DNA of 64,000 bases from Channa striata (GCA_033026295.1 CM065173.1:15438517-15502516), one strand, 5' to 3'. Positions 13,820 through 26,920 are shown, counted from the first letter of the stretch. The notes: generated by a model not told the origin, from the sequence alone. Numbers and translations: made by a program.

Positions 13820-14649
13820 ACAAAACCTTTTTGTCCATTAAAGTGGAAAGATGCAAAAGCACTTAATGGTATCATGCTGATTGTAAATGAAGTCAGCCTG
13901 AAGACTTGCAACCGGGAGCCACTTTGCTGACTGACTACTTGGAAGTGAAGAGGGGCTAAATGGAACAAAAATGACAAACCCAAAATATTTTCCAACATTG
14001 AATAAGTGTCATATATGAAAGCATGACATTAATCATCCTTTTTGCTGTAATCACTTTAAAGGATGAAGCTGAGGTTTTCTGCCAATCTTCATCATTTCTC
14101 TTCTTCTGACTCACTGAGTCTTTTTATTTTTTATTTTTTTTGTTCCCTGAAAATGCTTCAATTGATGTTGATGGAGTTTCTGTTACCTTCTGCTTCACAC
14201 GTTCCATTCTGCTTTATCAAATATCCTACTGATAGATATCCTTGTCACTATGCAGCCATAATTCATCCATGTAACGTGAACAGTGCTCCATATTTGTGGA
14301 GGTATCACTATGGTATGCTTTACTATGGAGGCAATAATTTTGATATCTGGCAGCAAATTCCTACTGGCACATGAATCAAAGACAGCGGCAGGAATAACAT
14401 AATTCATTTTGGATATGATAGCTGCATTTGTAACATAAATAGTGTCACATGAACACAGATTGCCAAGTGTCTCCTGTAAAAGTGCGTAAAAGTTTCACCT
14501 TGTGTCACTTAAACCACAGTCTCTATATTTGCATTGCTATTTAGGCAAAGGATTTATTAGGCATAGGAATTACTTTTCTCCATAAATAGAACAATAGATT
14601 CTGGCAAAACCATATGCCAGCACAAAGGACAAAGCCAGTGACCTTCCAG
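13820..14649. other. Noncoding DNA, no gene recognised
   Basis: A 103-codon plus-strand frame (14063-14374) and a 70-codon minus-strand frame (14195-14407) overlap here without recognisable domains. No repeat was identified. The Tc1 relic may extend a little into the end of this stretch, but I cannot place its 5' boundary. Confidence 0.55.
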
Positions 14650-15310
14650 AATTCTCCTCCTCTCAGCTGAAACACTTGCTGTGGTTTCACTGGACAAAGG
14701 AACGAAATCACTCTACTAGATGATTGGAAATACAGATGAATCCCGGTTCCTACTGCTCTAAAGTGATGAAAAGACTATGGAGAAAAATCCACATGCATCA
14801 TCCTGCACATGCATCAATCATGCCACACACGAGGCTGTGGCACTGTGGTGTGGGGGCTTTTTTTCCTCCATGGCACACATTTGGACCCTTGATAAAAGAG
14901 AAGTGATGGTTCAATGCCACAGGATACCAGAGTGCTATTGCCAATCAGGTGCATCCCTAACAGCATGGAAGCACTGTTGCGGAAGAATATTTTTTTTTTC
15001 AGCAGGGCAATACCCCATGCTACATGGACAGAATTGTCTAGGAATGGCTCTGTGAACATGACAGTGAATTCAGCTTACTGCAATAGACTGCCCAGGCACA
15101 AGATTTCAATCCAATTGAGCATCTGCGGCATGAGATTGAACATTTGGAGTTGAGATCTACTTCCAGTCAACTTGATGCTACTGTGGGAAGCGCCGAAGTC
15201 AACATTGGCCAGCGTCCCTGAGAAACCGTTTGACAAGATGTGGAGGTTATTACCTAACAAGCTGACACTGTGAAGAGGGCAAGAAGGGATGTGAATCAAA
15301 ATGAATATCA
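14650..15310 (+). pseudogene. Relic of a Tc1-like (IS630/Tc1/mariner) transposase
   Basis: In the living family this gene encodes a DDE/D transposase that cuts and pastes its own element at TA sites. Here only the catalytic half can be traced, in broken frames. Around 14732-14751 a frame reads TDESRFLL, matching the conserved block around the first catalytic aspartate (codon 14735). A 'W.GGFFS' type block follows near 14840. At 15000-15017 the usual QxDNAP block reads QQGNTP, so the second catalytic aspartate is glycine (codon 15006). At 15102-15140 the frame reads DFNPIEHL followed by RHEIE, with the third acidic residue intact (codon 15117). A stop (TAG, 15084) lies between, and the first block is in a different frame from the last two. 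No DNA-binding half and no terminal inverted repeats were seen. The gene is long dead. The superfamily call is firm; the exact family is not. Confidence 0.75.
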
Positions 15311-18300
15311 TCCTTTAAGTGTTGTGGGAACATATCTTACATAACACAAGTGTAAAATGAAGCGAACGAAAAACATATGAATAAAATGTGCCGTATTTTA
15401 TAGAGAAATGTGATTATTTGCTTTGTTGGCAAGACGTGGATATGATTGATGACAATTGAGTGTCAGCATGACTACGAGCAGCTGCTTAGCTTAGCTTACC
15501 ATGAATAAACTAGTTGCCAAGGAACCAGCTCTTTAGAAAGTTGCTGATCCTCATTGTGAAGTAGTTAAATACTGCAGAAACCTTTTTTCAAAGTATTTAA
15601 ATATACCATTTTAATCTGAGAGTTAATTTTATTACCTTATAGGACACAGTCAGACTAGATGTTGGCCCATTTTTTTATCCTTTGTGCTGCAAAAACTAAA
15701 ATTGCTGCTGGTTCCAGCCTCTTCTTTGCTCTGCAGACATGAAAGTGGCACCTGTTTCACCTAATTACCCACGACAAAGCTCATACTGTAAGTGTATTTC
15801 TCGCATGTGTTGATGGAGAATGTGCACCTCGATCTTGAACGGATGTTAATGCACGAACGAATGCCTACTGTGACACTAGTTTGATACTGGGTTGTCTCAA
15901 CGGTGTGTGCTGTACTTTTTATTACTATACAGTCCAAGAAAAACATGAGACTAATCTATTGTCAGAGTCATTTAAGTGTGGTAAAGTGATGATGCATCAG
16001 CATTAATCTTTCTTTTCGATCGCGCACTCTGGAAATGCATCTCTTGGGAAGTTTAGGGAACCTCTTGACACGCTGTTTCCTCTTCATTACCCAACCAGCT
16101 GTTGTTCCTAATGAGCCTAAAGGCAATCTCTCATTCTCCAACTTATAGCCGTGTCTCTTGTGCAACTGGTGACATATCATCTGCCCACAGAGTGAGGACC
16201 AGCCACCAGAAAATGAAGTTTGCTGTCACCATCAGTTTGCCCACGTTTTTCTTGAATGTTAGTGAAGCGCAGCCATAGGTTGGGTGGACTAGCTAAAGTG
16301 AAGTGGATTTATTCAAATGTATTCAATTTAAAGTAGACGTCTGGGGAATTTTTAACATTTGGATGAATTTGTAAACACTTCCAGTCATTATTTTGCATTA
16401 GATTAATGTATATGCAATTTGGCTCTGAGTCACAATGATATTTGATGGTTTTTAAATAAGGTGTAAAGAACAAAGAACAGAACAGAGAAACTCTTAACGA
16501 TCTGTTTATTTCTATACAGTATGAAACAGCCCATCAGCATACTGATGCTGAAAATATATACGTGCAACATAACTTCGGGGCTTCATCGATGCGTAAAATT
16601 CCATAATATTATCACTCATGGAATTCTTAAATCAAAATGTCTCGGTGTTGCATGATTGTGATGCTCATTGTTTCGATAAAGGCGATTCTGCCTCATTACT
16701 GCTTAACAAAAACAAGAACAATGCACAAAGGGGAGACTTCTCATCTCTACAAGTTAGCTTCAAAGTATGTAATGGGAATATCAACACCTGAGCAATTTAT
16801 CTGTACATAGTCACACATGTCTTTGCGAATAATCAGCATCAGTCCCTGACAGGGAGCTGCAGGTGTAGATTAGCTCCCACTCAGATTACAGCCTCATGAA
16901 TCCTCATAGATAGACCATGCGCCCTGACGCAGAGTGAAACTGCTTGTGGTGTGCCAGAGGAGAATTACTCCCCTGATGTATCACATTAATATGTGATAAA
17001 CAACCTTGCATTGCCAGATTACAATAAATAATTCACTGCCCTTCAGAGGATGTGACATGTGCCTGCACGGATTATTTACAGCTCTGAAATTATTCTTTTA
17101 ATCTCGTGCAGCAAGCTGCCAAGGTGAACCCGGAGTAAATAATGCATGGCAAAAGTTTATTCCTGCTATATATTCTTTTTAGTCTGACTATTTTCCTATT
17201 ATTTCCCAGTGAATGTGTGAATGACTTGAGAAGCGTGGGAGTGTGCGCTGGGTGTTTTTTTTTTTTTTTTGTTTTGTTTCTAATCGAGTCTGAGATAATT
17301 TGAAGGTTGTTTAATATTCGTCAGAGTTACTCCACAGGGTTCATTCTTGGTCCAAAGCTAGCCGAAGTGCAGGAAGCTGAATATAAATACCCTCCAAAGA
17401 ACGGATGACTTTTGATTTTGTGCTGCACATGAGCCATTTTAGAAGACACAAATACAGTATATAGGTTCGGGCAGACCATCAGTAGCTCAACTGGTGCTGA
17501 AAGAAAATGGCTTTTGTACCACCCCGATTGATAGAGTAATTTATTAAACCATCAAAGTATCAGAAAATCTCTGAAGTGCTTCAGACTGAAGCTGATTTCA
17601 ACGTGCATTTTCAGTCAGTGAGGTGTAGGCAATATTGTATACTGCAAGACATATGAAATAAGACAAGATGTGGGGAAAAGAGCAGCTCTCTTTTGTGCAA
17701 CTCTTAATGGGCGAGCTCCACACATCAGCGGACATTTTCCCTTTTCTTTACATGACAAGCCACCAGCTCAAGAGTGCCTCTGTGAACATTTAGGAAAAAT
17801 GTTGTTTTGTCCCCGCTGAGTCCAGGACAAAGGAGGCCAAAGAACAGCTGTTGCCTTGCAGTTTATTCTAATCTCCAAGCTCTACTGCAGATGAGAAAAA
17901 GGAAAAAAGGAAATGTCAGTGTTGTGCCAGACTAATTAAGAAAGAAGTGGAGTCAGATGGATTTTGGATATAAGGTGCCAGAAAGAGGACCAGAGACAAC
18001 TATGAAAGGTTTCACTGTAGTAGGGTGATCATTTCATATGCTCAGCTTTTTTTTGTTCATTTACTCTCCAATTACACTTTATTTTAGACCTGAAAAAAGA
18101 AATAAAAAATAAATAAATGCTATAGAGCAAATTGAAACGTACGTATTCTGAAACTCTGTAGAGCACCTCAAGCTGAAAGTGGCAAACTTCTTATAATAGG
18201 TTGCAGTAATGCAGCCCGTGGTTGATGTGGGTTCTCCATGGCAACTAACGACTGGCGGCAACAGAACATTACGCTGACCTACCATCACCATGGGAATCAA

Positions 18301-21300
18301 ATCTGCTCATGTGTAAACTATGTGTATTTCATTGTGTACAGGTGCTTGGCGCGATAATGTAGGATAATATCTGCTACAGTGGATTACACTTTGTTAATAC
18401 ACTCATGGATTGATTACCAACCAGGGCACACGAGGGGCACACGAGGTCACGCAGCGTTTGTTGAGAAACTCAGCATGAGGGTAATAGTTCTTGTTTGACA
18501 GTCACATGGTCGGCAAAGGACACTAATCAAGCGCAAAGAGAAACCAAATGACCACATAGAGTCACAAAGTGCTCACAGAGACCCGAGAGTCGCTCTGACA
18601 GAGCCGTAAAACGACTACAGACACAAATCAGCCACAAGCAGACGCTCCGAGGTGGGGGCCTCTCACCTGTCTCTCAGAGGGTGATGGTTTGCAGAAGGAT
18701 TTGCAATAAAGCTGGTTACTTGCAAGTCAGATATTGCGCGTGTTAAAATGCTCAAATGTCTCACTGATAGCAATGTTATACCCAGCATATGTCCAAGATA
18801 TTGCCAGTTTTTCACATTTACTCTCTAATAAAGTGAACAGCTGAGACTGACAGGTGGATAAAATCAAGCTAAAGTTTTACAGCCACCAAACCCTTAGGCT
18901 ACGTGGGGCTACTTATATCACCCTCCCCATGAATCTGTAAAGCAAAGCACCTTTACTGTTGCCTCTCTTTATATACAACCACCTCGGCTGTTTGGAGCCT
19001 TGAGCTACTGTGTTTTAACTTCAGGAAACACTGTTGCCATCTTTCAAACCTTTCAGATGGGAAGATTAGTGTGTTAACGCCCGAGGATTACAGTCAGTGC
19101 TCCATCAGCAGTTCTCTGTCTGTAGTCATTTACCTGCTCGCTACGATTGTTGCTTCCGTCCACAGGAATCTACACAACAGGAGATCTATGGATTTCGAAA
19201 AGGAACAGGGCAGAAGTAATGAACGGGAGCTGGTCAATGCACAATGAAACATACACAGGTTATTCATGTGTGTTTAGTGCGGTAATGAAAATGCATTCAT
19301 AAACGACATTATCATCCAAAGTTTGCCATAAGTAATGTGTTGTGCGTCTCTGACACAAAGGCAAATTTAAAGTTCTGTCAATAGTTATTTGTCTCTGCTG
19401 TGGATGACATTATCATATATTTATTCTTTATCAAAAGCAATATAATATATTTAATATGAGTAAGCATACATCATACATATTTCATATATATACACTATTG
19501 TACAGTGTTTTCAGCCTGTTTTTTTGCTGTTTTTTTTAAATATCTATATATAGTTTGGATGCACTTGTTTGGTTTTGGATATAAATTGAATATAAAGTTC
19601 AGGTATCTGTAGCTATTGCTTGGTCATTTGCACTGATGATTTACTATGAGGGGAAGACCTGTTATTGCATGTCTCAGCAACAAAAATATTAAATATAAAA
19701 TTCAGAGTTGATGAGAAGACACTAAATTCATTTAAATACATACTTAATAAAGTCAGTTAATTGCATAATTGGTCATCTCCATGGCGCGCGATGTTGTCAC
19801 AGCAGACTAAAGCTCACACTTCTCCACAGCTTCCACACTGATGTTTTACACTGGCTGTGTGTCATGTGAGGACAATGGTGTTGACAGAAATATTCTGTAA
19901 TGAATGCAATAATTAGCTTGATCAACCACCTAATTAGCATACTAGTCTCTCCTAATATGATGATTATGGCACCACTGGCGCAGAGGTCAAAATTCAAAAG
20001 TTTCCTTTTCGAGACGCGGCTCATCGTAGGAACGGTACCAGTGTTTGTTTTTCAAATGAATTCAAAGAATGACGGGTCGGTAATCTCTCATAGTTACGTG
20101 AGTAATGACCGTCCTTTCTGAGTAGCAGAGGTGGCAGTAATGTGATGCCGTCACACGAGGCTAAACCTGTAAAACTTCTCATGAAGGAGGTCAAGCTGCA
20201 CGGTGGGGCCATACTTCATAAGACAACTATGTGCACCTGCGAGTTTGGGTGAGAGGTGAGCCACATATTAACAATTAGACCTGCACTGTATGTCTTTGGT
20301 ACTTTTTCATCGACTGCTGACATAAAACATTAATTCCCCTTGTCAATTTCAATTAGTCATGTCTCTTAGTGTGAGCTGCTCTGATATTACCGTATGTCTC
20401 TTTTATTAATTCACATAGGTTCGTCTGATGTCAGCATAAAACATCTTGACAGGGGAGCCTTGTTTCAACTGGGAATAGGCTTATTAAAGGGATATCATTC
20501 ATATTGTCAAGTGGTAAGTAATGTTAAATCGGCATACGCATTCGTATTAATGAAAGCCTTTACTGATACACAGGGCAGTTCCGTTGATGATCTGCTACTA
20601 AATATTAAAAAAAAATATTTAAGGCATAACGTGCAACGATTTGTGCATTTATTCCCAAGGAGATGCAGTCAAGCCAGGCCACTTCTGAAGACAACTTGCT
20701 CACCTTAAAAGGGGAAAAAATGTTGGCATCTCCAAGGGCTTGACTCCTCACCGTCACCCCAAAAACTGATGACACAGTAATGTATGGAAAATCCCACACC
20801 TCAGCATTTTTCTTGGTGTAACATGAATTTGATGGTGGCTTTTCACAATGTGACAACACAGCAGGGAGGGAGATATTAGAAAAAAGGAAGTTATGGCCTC
20901 TCAGTGATGCAACAGCACATCTTTGCATCCAAACTGTTGTTGGCTAGTAAAATATGTATTATTTTCTTTTTTAAACATGACCTTTCAAAAGGATTCACTA
21001 TATGGAAATAATGATAAAGCTGCGCAAAAGCACCACACAGTTATTTTAAATAACTATTCTGTACAATGCTGTGTTTATTTTTTCACCTGATCATCAATCA
21101 TGCATTTGAACCGCGTCTTAAGCCTTGGGGCAGGTGAAGAGGATCGCTCTGTGACAAATGATTAGCACTGCTTTATCCCCCATAATTCCATCTTTCACTG
21201 ATCAGGGTGAATTGACTGCTGCATGGATTTAAAAATGAAGCTACATTTTTTTCCTCTCTTGTAATCACTCTTTCCCGATGATTTAAAAAATCTGCTGAGG

Positions 21301-21851
21301 TAAAAGCAATTATTCAAGAGACTGTGTTGTAATTCAGTGTGTGAACTTCTGCAAGATAATTTTGTCTTTGTGTCTGTGTTTCTGAGGTCATTTCTCTCTT
21401 CCATGTGGTTTTAATCACAGAATTTCATTGAGAGACTCATACAACAAATAGATCAATGTTACGTGCATGCCAAAGCAAAAGTTACTCTCCTTCACAGTCA
21501 CTGTTGGGATAAGATGGCTAACGGCAACAGCCATACAATCTTCAAGTACAAATACAGCTAAGCCGCTAAGCTGATGATTGGTGTGGGAACACACTATGTA
21601 AGCAAATGACTTTGAGGAGGAGGAGAGGGCCCTGCTGAATTCTCAATTATACTTCCTCCTCAGGCTTGGGAGAGACAAAAAAGCTAAACTGCATCATTGA
21701 CAGTCAACTGGGCCAGACCAAACTCTTACCCTGAGGTATTGTGGTCCAACAAAAAAAAAGGGTAATAGAGCTTGCTCCATGTGAGGGAGGCTCACGCTGC
21801 TGCGGGACCGTAGGAAGCAAGGTTACACACTCAAACACAACGTGATGAGCG
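15311..21851. other. Noncoding DNA, no gene recognised
   Basis: About 6.5 kb without a supportable gene. Small frames of 60 to 107 codons (for example plus 20394-20708 and minus 20605-20928) overlap on opposite strands and show no domain. A T run lies near 17258-17273, AT-rich DNA lies at 19430-19550, and an 11-base unit (gggcacacgag) is nearly duplicated near 18424-18446. A candidate regulatory stretch is listed separately at 16800-17160. Confidence 0.6.
16800..17160. promoter_or_regulatory. Candidate conserved noncoding element (enhancer-like)
   Basis: The composition is balanced and no repeats or open frame are present. An inverted repeat at 16979-16998 has arms tatcacat and atgtgata around the spacer taat. 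Homeodomain-type cores (taat, atta) and an atgcatgg motif at about 17142 follow. This texture is typical of vertebrate developmental enhancers, but that is inference: no alignment could be made and no target gene is visible. Confidence 0.25.
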
Positions 21852-21876
21852 CACACACACACACACACACACACAC
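21852..21876. repeat. (CA)n microsatellite
   Basis: A pure CA repeat of about 12 units, preceded by gatgag and followed by tctggc. Likely length-polymorphic. Confidence 0.97.
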
Positions 21877-22439
21877 TCTGGCTTTAAAGACGTCTTTCAA
21901 TCCTTGCGGTGCAGGGGTACGGAATGATCTGTGAACGTGACGTTGTTTTTCCCTGATAAATAAAGAAATATGCACAAATATGTATCCTACAGTGCACAGG
22001 GTGAGTGTCCCGGGTCATGTAGGCCCAAAAGATGAAAAGTATTAAACATACAATTACTGTAGTTAGTGCAAGTATTTTATATTTTTTCTCTCCATATATT
22101 TTATTCTTTATTCATCGGACCAGAATGTGAATTTCAACCAACGTTTTAAACATGCAGGAGCACTGTAATAAACATCAGCATTTGCATTCATAGTGCGGTG
22201 ATAAGTAGGTTGCCCTAGAATAGGAATATATCCTCTGCGGTGCACCATTGTTGTTAAATACTTAATGGTACTGCCAGTATCTTCAAGGAGCACCTGTCCT
22301 GTTGTTTTGTTAGTCTGATTAGAGTGTGAAAGAGCTGCGGGGAAAAAGAATCAATGGGGAGCTCCATGTTAAGTCAACTCTGCGTGAACATACTTCAGAA
22401 ATGGCGTATTTGTTTCTACAGAAAAATGGCCCCACAAGT

Positions 22440-22790
22440 GTCATCCAGCTACTATCTCATCTGCTACGAAGCCGACGATGTTACAGCCAGTAAGAACATA
22501 GTATCCGCTGTTTGCAGATCCTGCAAATGATCGATTTAGAGCTGCGATACTGTAAACTTTGCGCATGAAAGTAATCGTGTGTATTGCATGAGCTCCTGTA
22601 CAGCGTGGAGACGTTACCTGCCAGTCGAGCGTGTCCGTGCTGTGGATTCCCGCGATATGTTTTACTCTCGCCAATTGAATGATTGCTGTCTATTGTTATT
22701 ACTCACCACCAGGGGATACATTTGCATGCACAGAGCCGGCCACGCCAGTCTAATTCAAGTCTAATTACACACATATGCCTTTAATAATCA
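22440..22790. promoter_or_regulatory. Candidate enhancer with SOX-like and octamer motifs
   Basis: A perfect octamer (atttgcat, 22720-22727, the reverse of the POU site ATGCAAAT) lies 22 bases after a SOX-type core (attgtt, 22692-22697). Homeodomain cores (caattg, ctaatt twice) lie on both sides. The stretch also has scattered CpG and no repeat signature. The combination suggests constrained regulatory DNA. Conservation cannot be tested here, and individual motifs of this length occur by chance. Confidence 0.28.
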
Positions 22791-24564
22791 GTGATGGACT
22801 GCATTGTTGCTATGAATAAAGCAATTAACAGAGTAGTCATTTCTACCTGAGGTGCCTCCTACATGGATAGAACATTTCAACAGAAAAGTATGAAAAAAGG
22901 TTCAGCCGATGCCTTGACTCTTTGAGAAAAAGTTTAGTCTTTATATTACATTTATAATCCCAGTAGCAAAAGTAAGAATTGCTGCTGCAGTGTTTTGTTG
23001 ACATTACACTTACCCATAATGCTGTGCGAATTAGATTTTTCTCAGACCAAACAAAACCAAGTGGAGAAATAAGGTTGTTCATGCCACGGCAAGCACTTTA
23101 TCAGAGAGACGGGCAATCTGACAACGTTTTCATTATCATACGTTTGTCTGAGTTATAAGCAAAAGCAGCTCGCTGTAGTATCTGGTTTAAGGACACTCTT
23201 TTCATGAAAACATGAAATATCAGCGTAATGAGAGCGTACTTTAGGTGTGAGCCGCAGTCCAACCCGAACCTTCTTCACGTGTTGCTTCAGATTAATCAAA
23301 GCCACTTCTTTTGCTTTACCTCTCCCTGTTTAAGCGTGCACAGACGTGTATTTGTAGCTATTCAAGGGATCAAAATATCATTCAAGAGCACAAAGATGCA
23401 GAATGCAGAAACATACTATTCAAACACCCGGTAGAAAGTACCTGTCATTCTCCCTCTGTGAAAGGTGTGGGAGTTCTTTCCCTCCCTGCCGAGCTCTTGT
23501 CTATTTTCAGTGATATGGTTTCCAAGCCGGCAATCACATAATTAAGGCCCTTCATCATATTTATTCATCCTCAAAGGTTTCTGACAACCTACAACTGTTT
23601 TCCACCCCCACTGCTAAACCTTGTATAAACATGAATACCCTTGGCAGTATATTGATAATTTGATGCATTTTGTCTTTGGCTTGATCCATCTTTATGAGAG
23701 TGAAAACACTCGCTCATACTGTACTGTACTGACAACGCTAATAAATAGATGAATCAAGGTTTTCTTTCTGTAGTCTCCGGCACCACACAGTGAAGTTGTG
23801 TAGTATGCGGGTGACAAGATCCATTCTCGACTTGATTGCTCAAAAGCAGAACCTGCTGTCCTGACACCCCCTCTGTTACCTTACTAGAAAGAGACCTACT
23901 CATTAATTGAAAATTCCGGCGTCCCACCAGGGTAATACACATTGCGCCTATTGTTAAAAGTTTATAAGCCTCGTGCAGACATCTTTGGCCACCTTAAAAG
24001 CTTTCATGGATTATTTACAGTCAGTAGGACAAGCCAAACTCATAAGCTTCACTCTTAGTTGCGTGGCGTCCGTCAGATGCCTTTCGCATGTTCAAATATT
24101 GAAGTGAGTTTATAATGGACACTCTCAGAAAAGAAGTAACATTCACTGGGCAGGTAACATCTAGAAAGCCACATTCACCCTTCACACAGGGTACTTTTTT
24201 ATGTTCTTGGAGTAATAGCTATTTTCATATCCATCCTTAGGTTCACATAGTTACCTTGAGGTCCAATAATTAGCCCCCGGGCGTACAATAGTGTAGGTTG
24301 TGGCTTAAGGCACAGAAAAGGACTCTGTATTTCTGAGAGTGGATTCCTTCCAGTACCCAGCAACAGCTAGCTGAAATTTGTGCATCTTTTATGTCTGAGT
24401 GCTGTGAAAACCGACAAAGTGACAGTATGTGAAAATGTATTATTTCCATTTTAGGCCAATTTGAGCTTTTTATTGAACGCAAAGCAGAGTCAACTGTGAA
24501 AGTGAAATCTGCAAGAGAAATGGTTTTAAGAAAAGTTCACATTTCTTTCACTGTTCAGCTGTCT

Positions 24565-24590
24565 ATCATCATCGTCATCATCATCATCAT
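24565..24590. repeat. (ATC)n trinucleotide tract
   Basis: About eight near-perfect ATC units with one G interruption (atcatcatcgtcatcatcat and continuation). A minor simple repeat. The isoleucine run in the overlapping plus-strand frame 24496-24696 comes from it. Confidence 0.9.
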
Positions 24591-25456
24591 TTGTGTACCT
24601 GTTGTGTGCATCAAAGTGTGGGAGAGAAAGGATGTCTATGCATGTGCGTGCTGCGATGGTTTGTCTTTAGAGGAAGTTTTAAAAACTGATATGTAACAGA
24701 AGGGAAAACCACAGGAGTTGGATATGTAGCTTGTACTAAACATCAAAGTATCAAACTTTCATTTAATTTTAATTTATTTTTAATTTTTTAAAATAACTTT
24801 GGAAAAAACTAATTGTGTCGGGTTGTTCCCGGCGCTCCCCTTCCATAAATCATTGAAGGTCCTTGTTCTGCAGTGGGATGCCCCCTGTGACTGATGGATA
24901 TTACTGAAGCTGATTGTTTATACTGATCCAACATTATGTACACAGCATTTTACCAGCTACTTTTAACTACTTTATATAGGGGGCCATAAGATATATCTGA
25001 GGGGATCTGAGATGATTAATGGGAGAGGAAAGAAGAAAAATAACTATCTGTGTTAATTGTTTGAAATTCTGACTTATCTTTAATGTGCTGTAAAACCTTA
25101 AGTAATTGATTATAGGTTTACTAAAATAAAAGCATAAGATAATTTTAAAGAGGAAATCACTCTTTAGTGGGACGGCTAACATCTATATCAGTGGGTCTCA
25201 GCTGGGCAGTGTCACTTGTTATTTAGAAAACCCCAAATGCATTGTTCAATATTAAACGTTTGACTAATATCTGCAGCAGATAATATCAAAATAATACAAA
25301 GAATGTGGAATGTGGTAGTAAATACCTCAGATTTCAGTGAATGCATCTAACACGTTTCTCTAACACTATTGTTCACTCAATACAAAACATTCCAGACGCA
25401 GTGAGTCAGTGACTCTGATTTCACATGGTTTATGGATTTATGTTTGAAAGGCATAC

Positions 25457-25614
25457 GCCAGGGTTTGTAAGGATGCCCAGTAAGTCCAGTAAAATGACAA
25501 TAACGTCGTTGGTGGCGCGGGACGCCCTGGTCAAGCCGTACTCCCACCGCAGCTGAAGCAACACTTCAATCATCAGTGGAGCCATCAGAGAAAAAGCCTC
25601 ATTTATAGCATCTA
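25457..25614 (-). other. Weak candidate for an internal coding exon
   Basis: Read on the minus strand, an acceptor-like sequence (tttaatttgtttacag) ends at 25615. Beginning at 25614 there are two bases and then 52 open codons rich in Leu, Ile, Met and Val. The translation includes LLQLRWEYGLTRASR and then NDVIVILLDLLGI. The frame ends at a weak donor-like GT (ggc|gtatgc, 25456-25451). The composition is protein-like rather than repeat-like. Against it: I do not recognise the protein, the donor is poor, no neighbouring exon was found, and an open frame of 68 codons is unremarkable by chance. I report it only so it can be checked. Confidence 0.15.
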
Positions 25615-26920
25615 CTGTAAACAAATTAAAACCCAAAGAGCAAGTTTGATATAATTAGACTGAGTAGATCACAGGAAAATGCTGCACACATAGCCCTAAT
25701 GACTGCTGGGTAAATGACTAAATAAATATGCACGTTTAAAAATGAGATTGGGTTCACTTCCAGTTTTCTAGTGTAGCGCGCCACAGTTCTGGTGGCTAGG
25801 CTCGCTGCCAGCACAAACTCATGAGGGTGTTGTGTCGTTAACAAACAAGCCCCACACAGCTTCATTCTTTGCCTCCTACAATTTAAAATACAAGATGGGA
25901 GAGCGTGCCAATGACAGAGTAGGGAGTGATGCCAGCGACTGCACAATGTGGGGGAAGTGCTAATGATCAACACTCCTTCCTAAACCGTGCAGCTGGAGCA
26001 GGACGAAATGAGGGAATTGTAAAAAAGAAAAGTGCGTCTGGTTCTTAGCTTTGAAACGATCAACTCTTAAGTGCAAAAAAATTGTCCTCACAGTGTCGAT
26101 CCATCTATCTGTCCATCTCTTCGCCCCCATTCTGCATGTGGGTTGTGTGCATTTTTTTTTAAGGCATTGTGATAATGAAGCTGTGATTTTCATTTGTCTT
26201 ATGTTTCCAATCCTGAATTAACTGAAAGGATATTACATCAAACCGCTTCCTTCCTTTTGTGTTGTGAATCGAAAGCAAGACGACTGTGTTGCCTTATTTT
26301 TACCTGGACATTTAAGCAATTATTTATCATACAGATCAAAGTACAAACGCCTCGCCACATTTCTGCAATCAGTTATCGACAGTTGTCTGTGTTTTTGCTA
26401 CATTTCAATTGCTTATGTCATGGGGATTGAAATGTACAACCCAGTCTAGACTGGGCTGCTTGTAAGCCAATGCTAAAGGGTGTTTACCTAAATAGAGCCG
26501 GAAGAATTTTGGGTTGGGTGTGTTATTGTGTTATATAATACATGGCCATTCTCTGAAATATTTACAACTGTAAAACACCAAATTCACAAATTAAATTTGG
26601 TAAAACAGCTTCAAAGATTGTTGATCCTGCCACTTGTAATAAACGGTAAAGGGAGAAAGTAAGGATGAATTTAAAGAGTTCTAACATACTACAGAACTTA
26701 AATCAATTGTGTTTAATTGTTTACTGGTGCATTAAACTATTGAAACATAATTGTTTGACTCAGAATCATTGAACTGTGTAAATATGTGTTTTATACTGTT
26801 TTGTAACTGATGCCGCTGTCTTTGTCAGCTCTCTTCGGTAAATTAGATTTTAAATCTCCGTAAGTTTATACCTGGTTCAATGAAACTAATATTTTTTTAT
26901 TCTAATTTAAAGTGGTATAA

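Larger units (their letters stand above)
21877..26920. other. Noncoding DNA, no supported gene
   Basis: About 5 kb with open frames of 60 to 115 codons that I do not recognise (for example minus 25626-25973). It contains the candidate regulatory stretch at 22440-22790, an (ATC)n tract at 24565, the weak exon candidate at 25457-25614, and a perfect 16-base palindrome at 26440-26455. No transposon was recognised. A phrase at about 25188 (tcagtgggtctcagctggg) faintly resembles hAT-type ends but has no partner. Confidence 0.55.

Noticed and set aside
15480..15540. Fish-repeat-like phrase (gcttagcttagcttaccatg)
   Set aside because: Too short, and the following sequence does not continue any repeat I can recall reliably.
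17480..17520. tRNA A-box-like word (agtagctcaactggtgctga)
   Set aside because: No B box at the right distance and no cloverleaf pairing, so neither a tRNA gene nor a SINE can be supported.
25185..25215. hAT-like opening (tcagtgggtctcagctggg)
   Set aside because: No inverted partner or 8-base target duplication was found.
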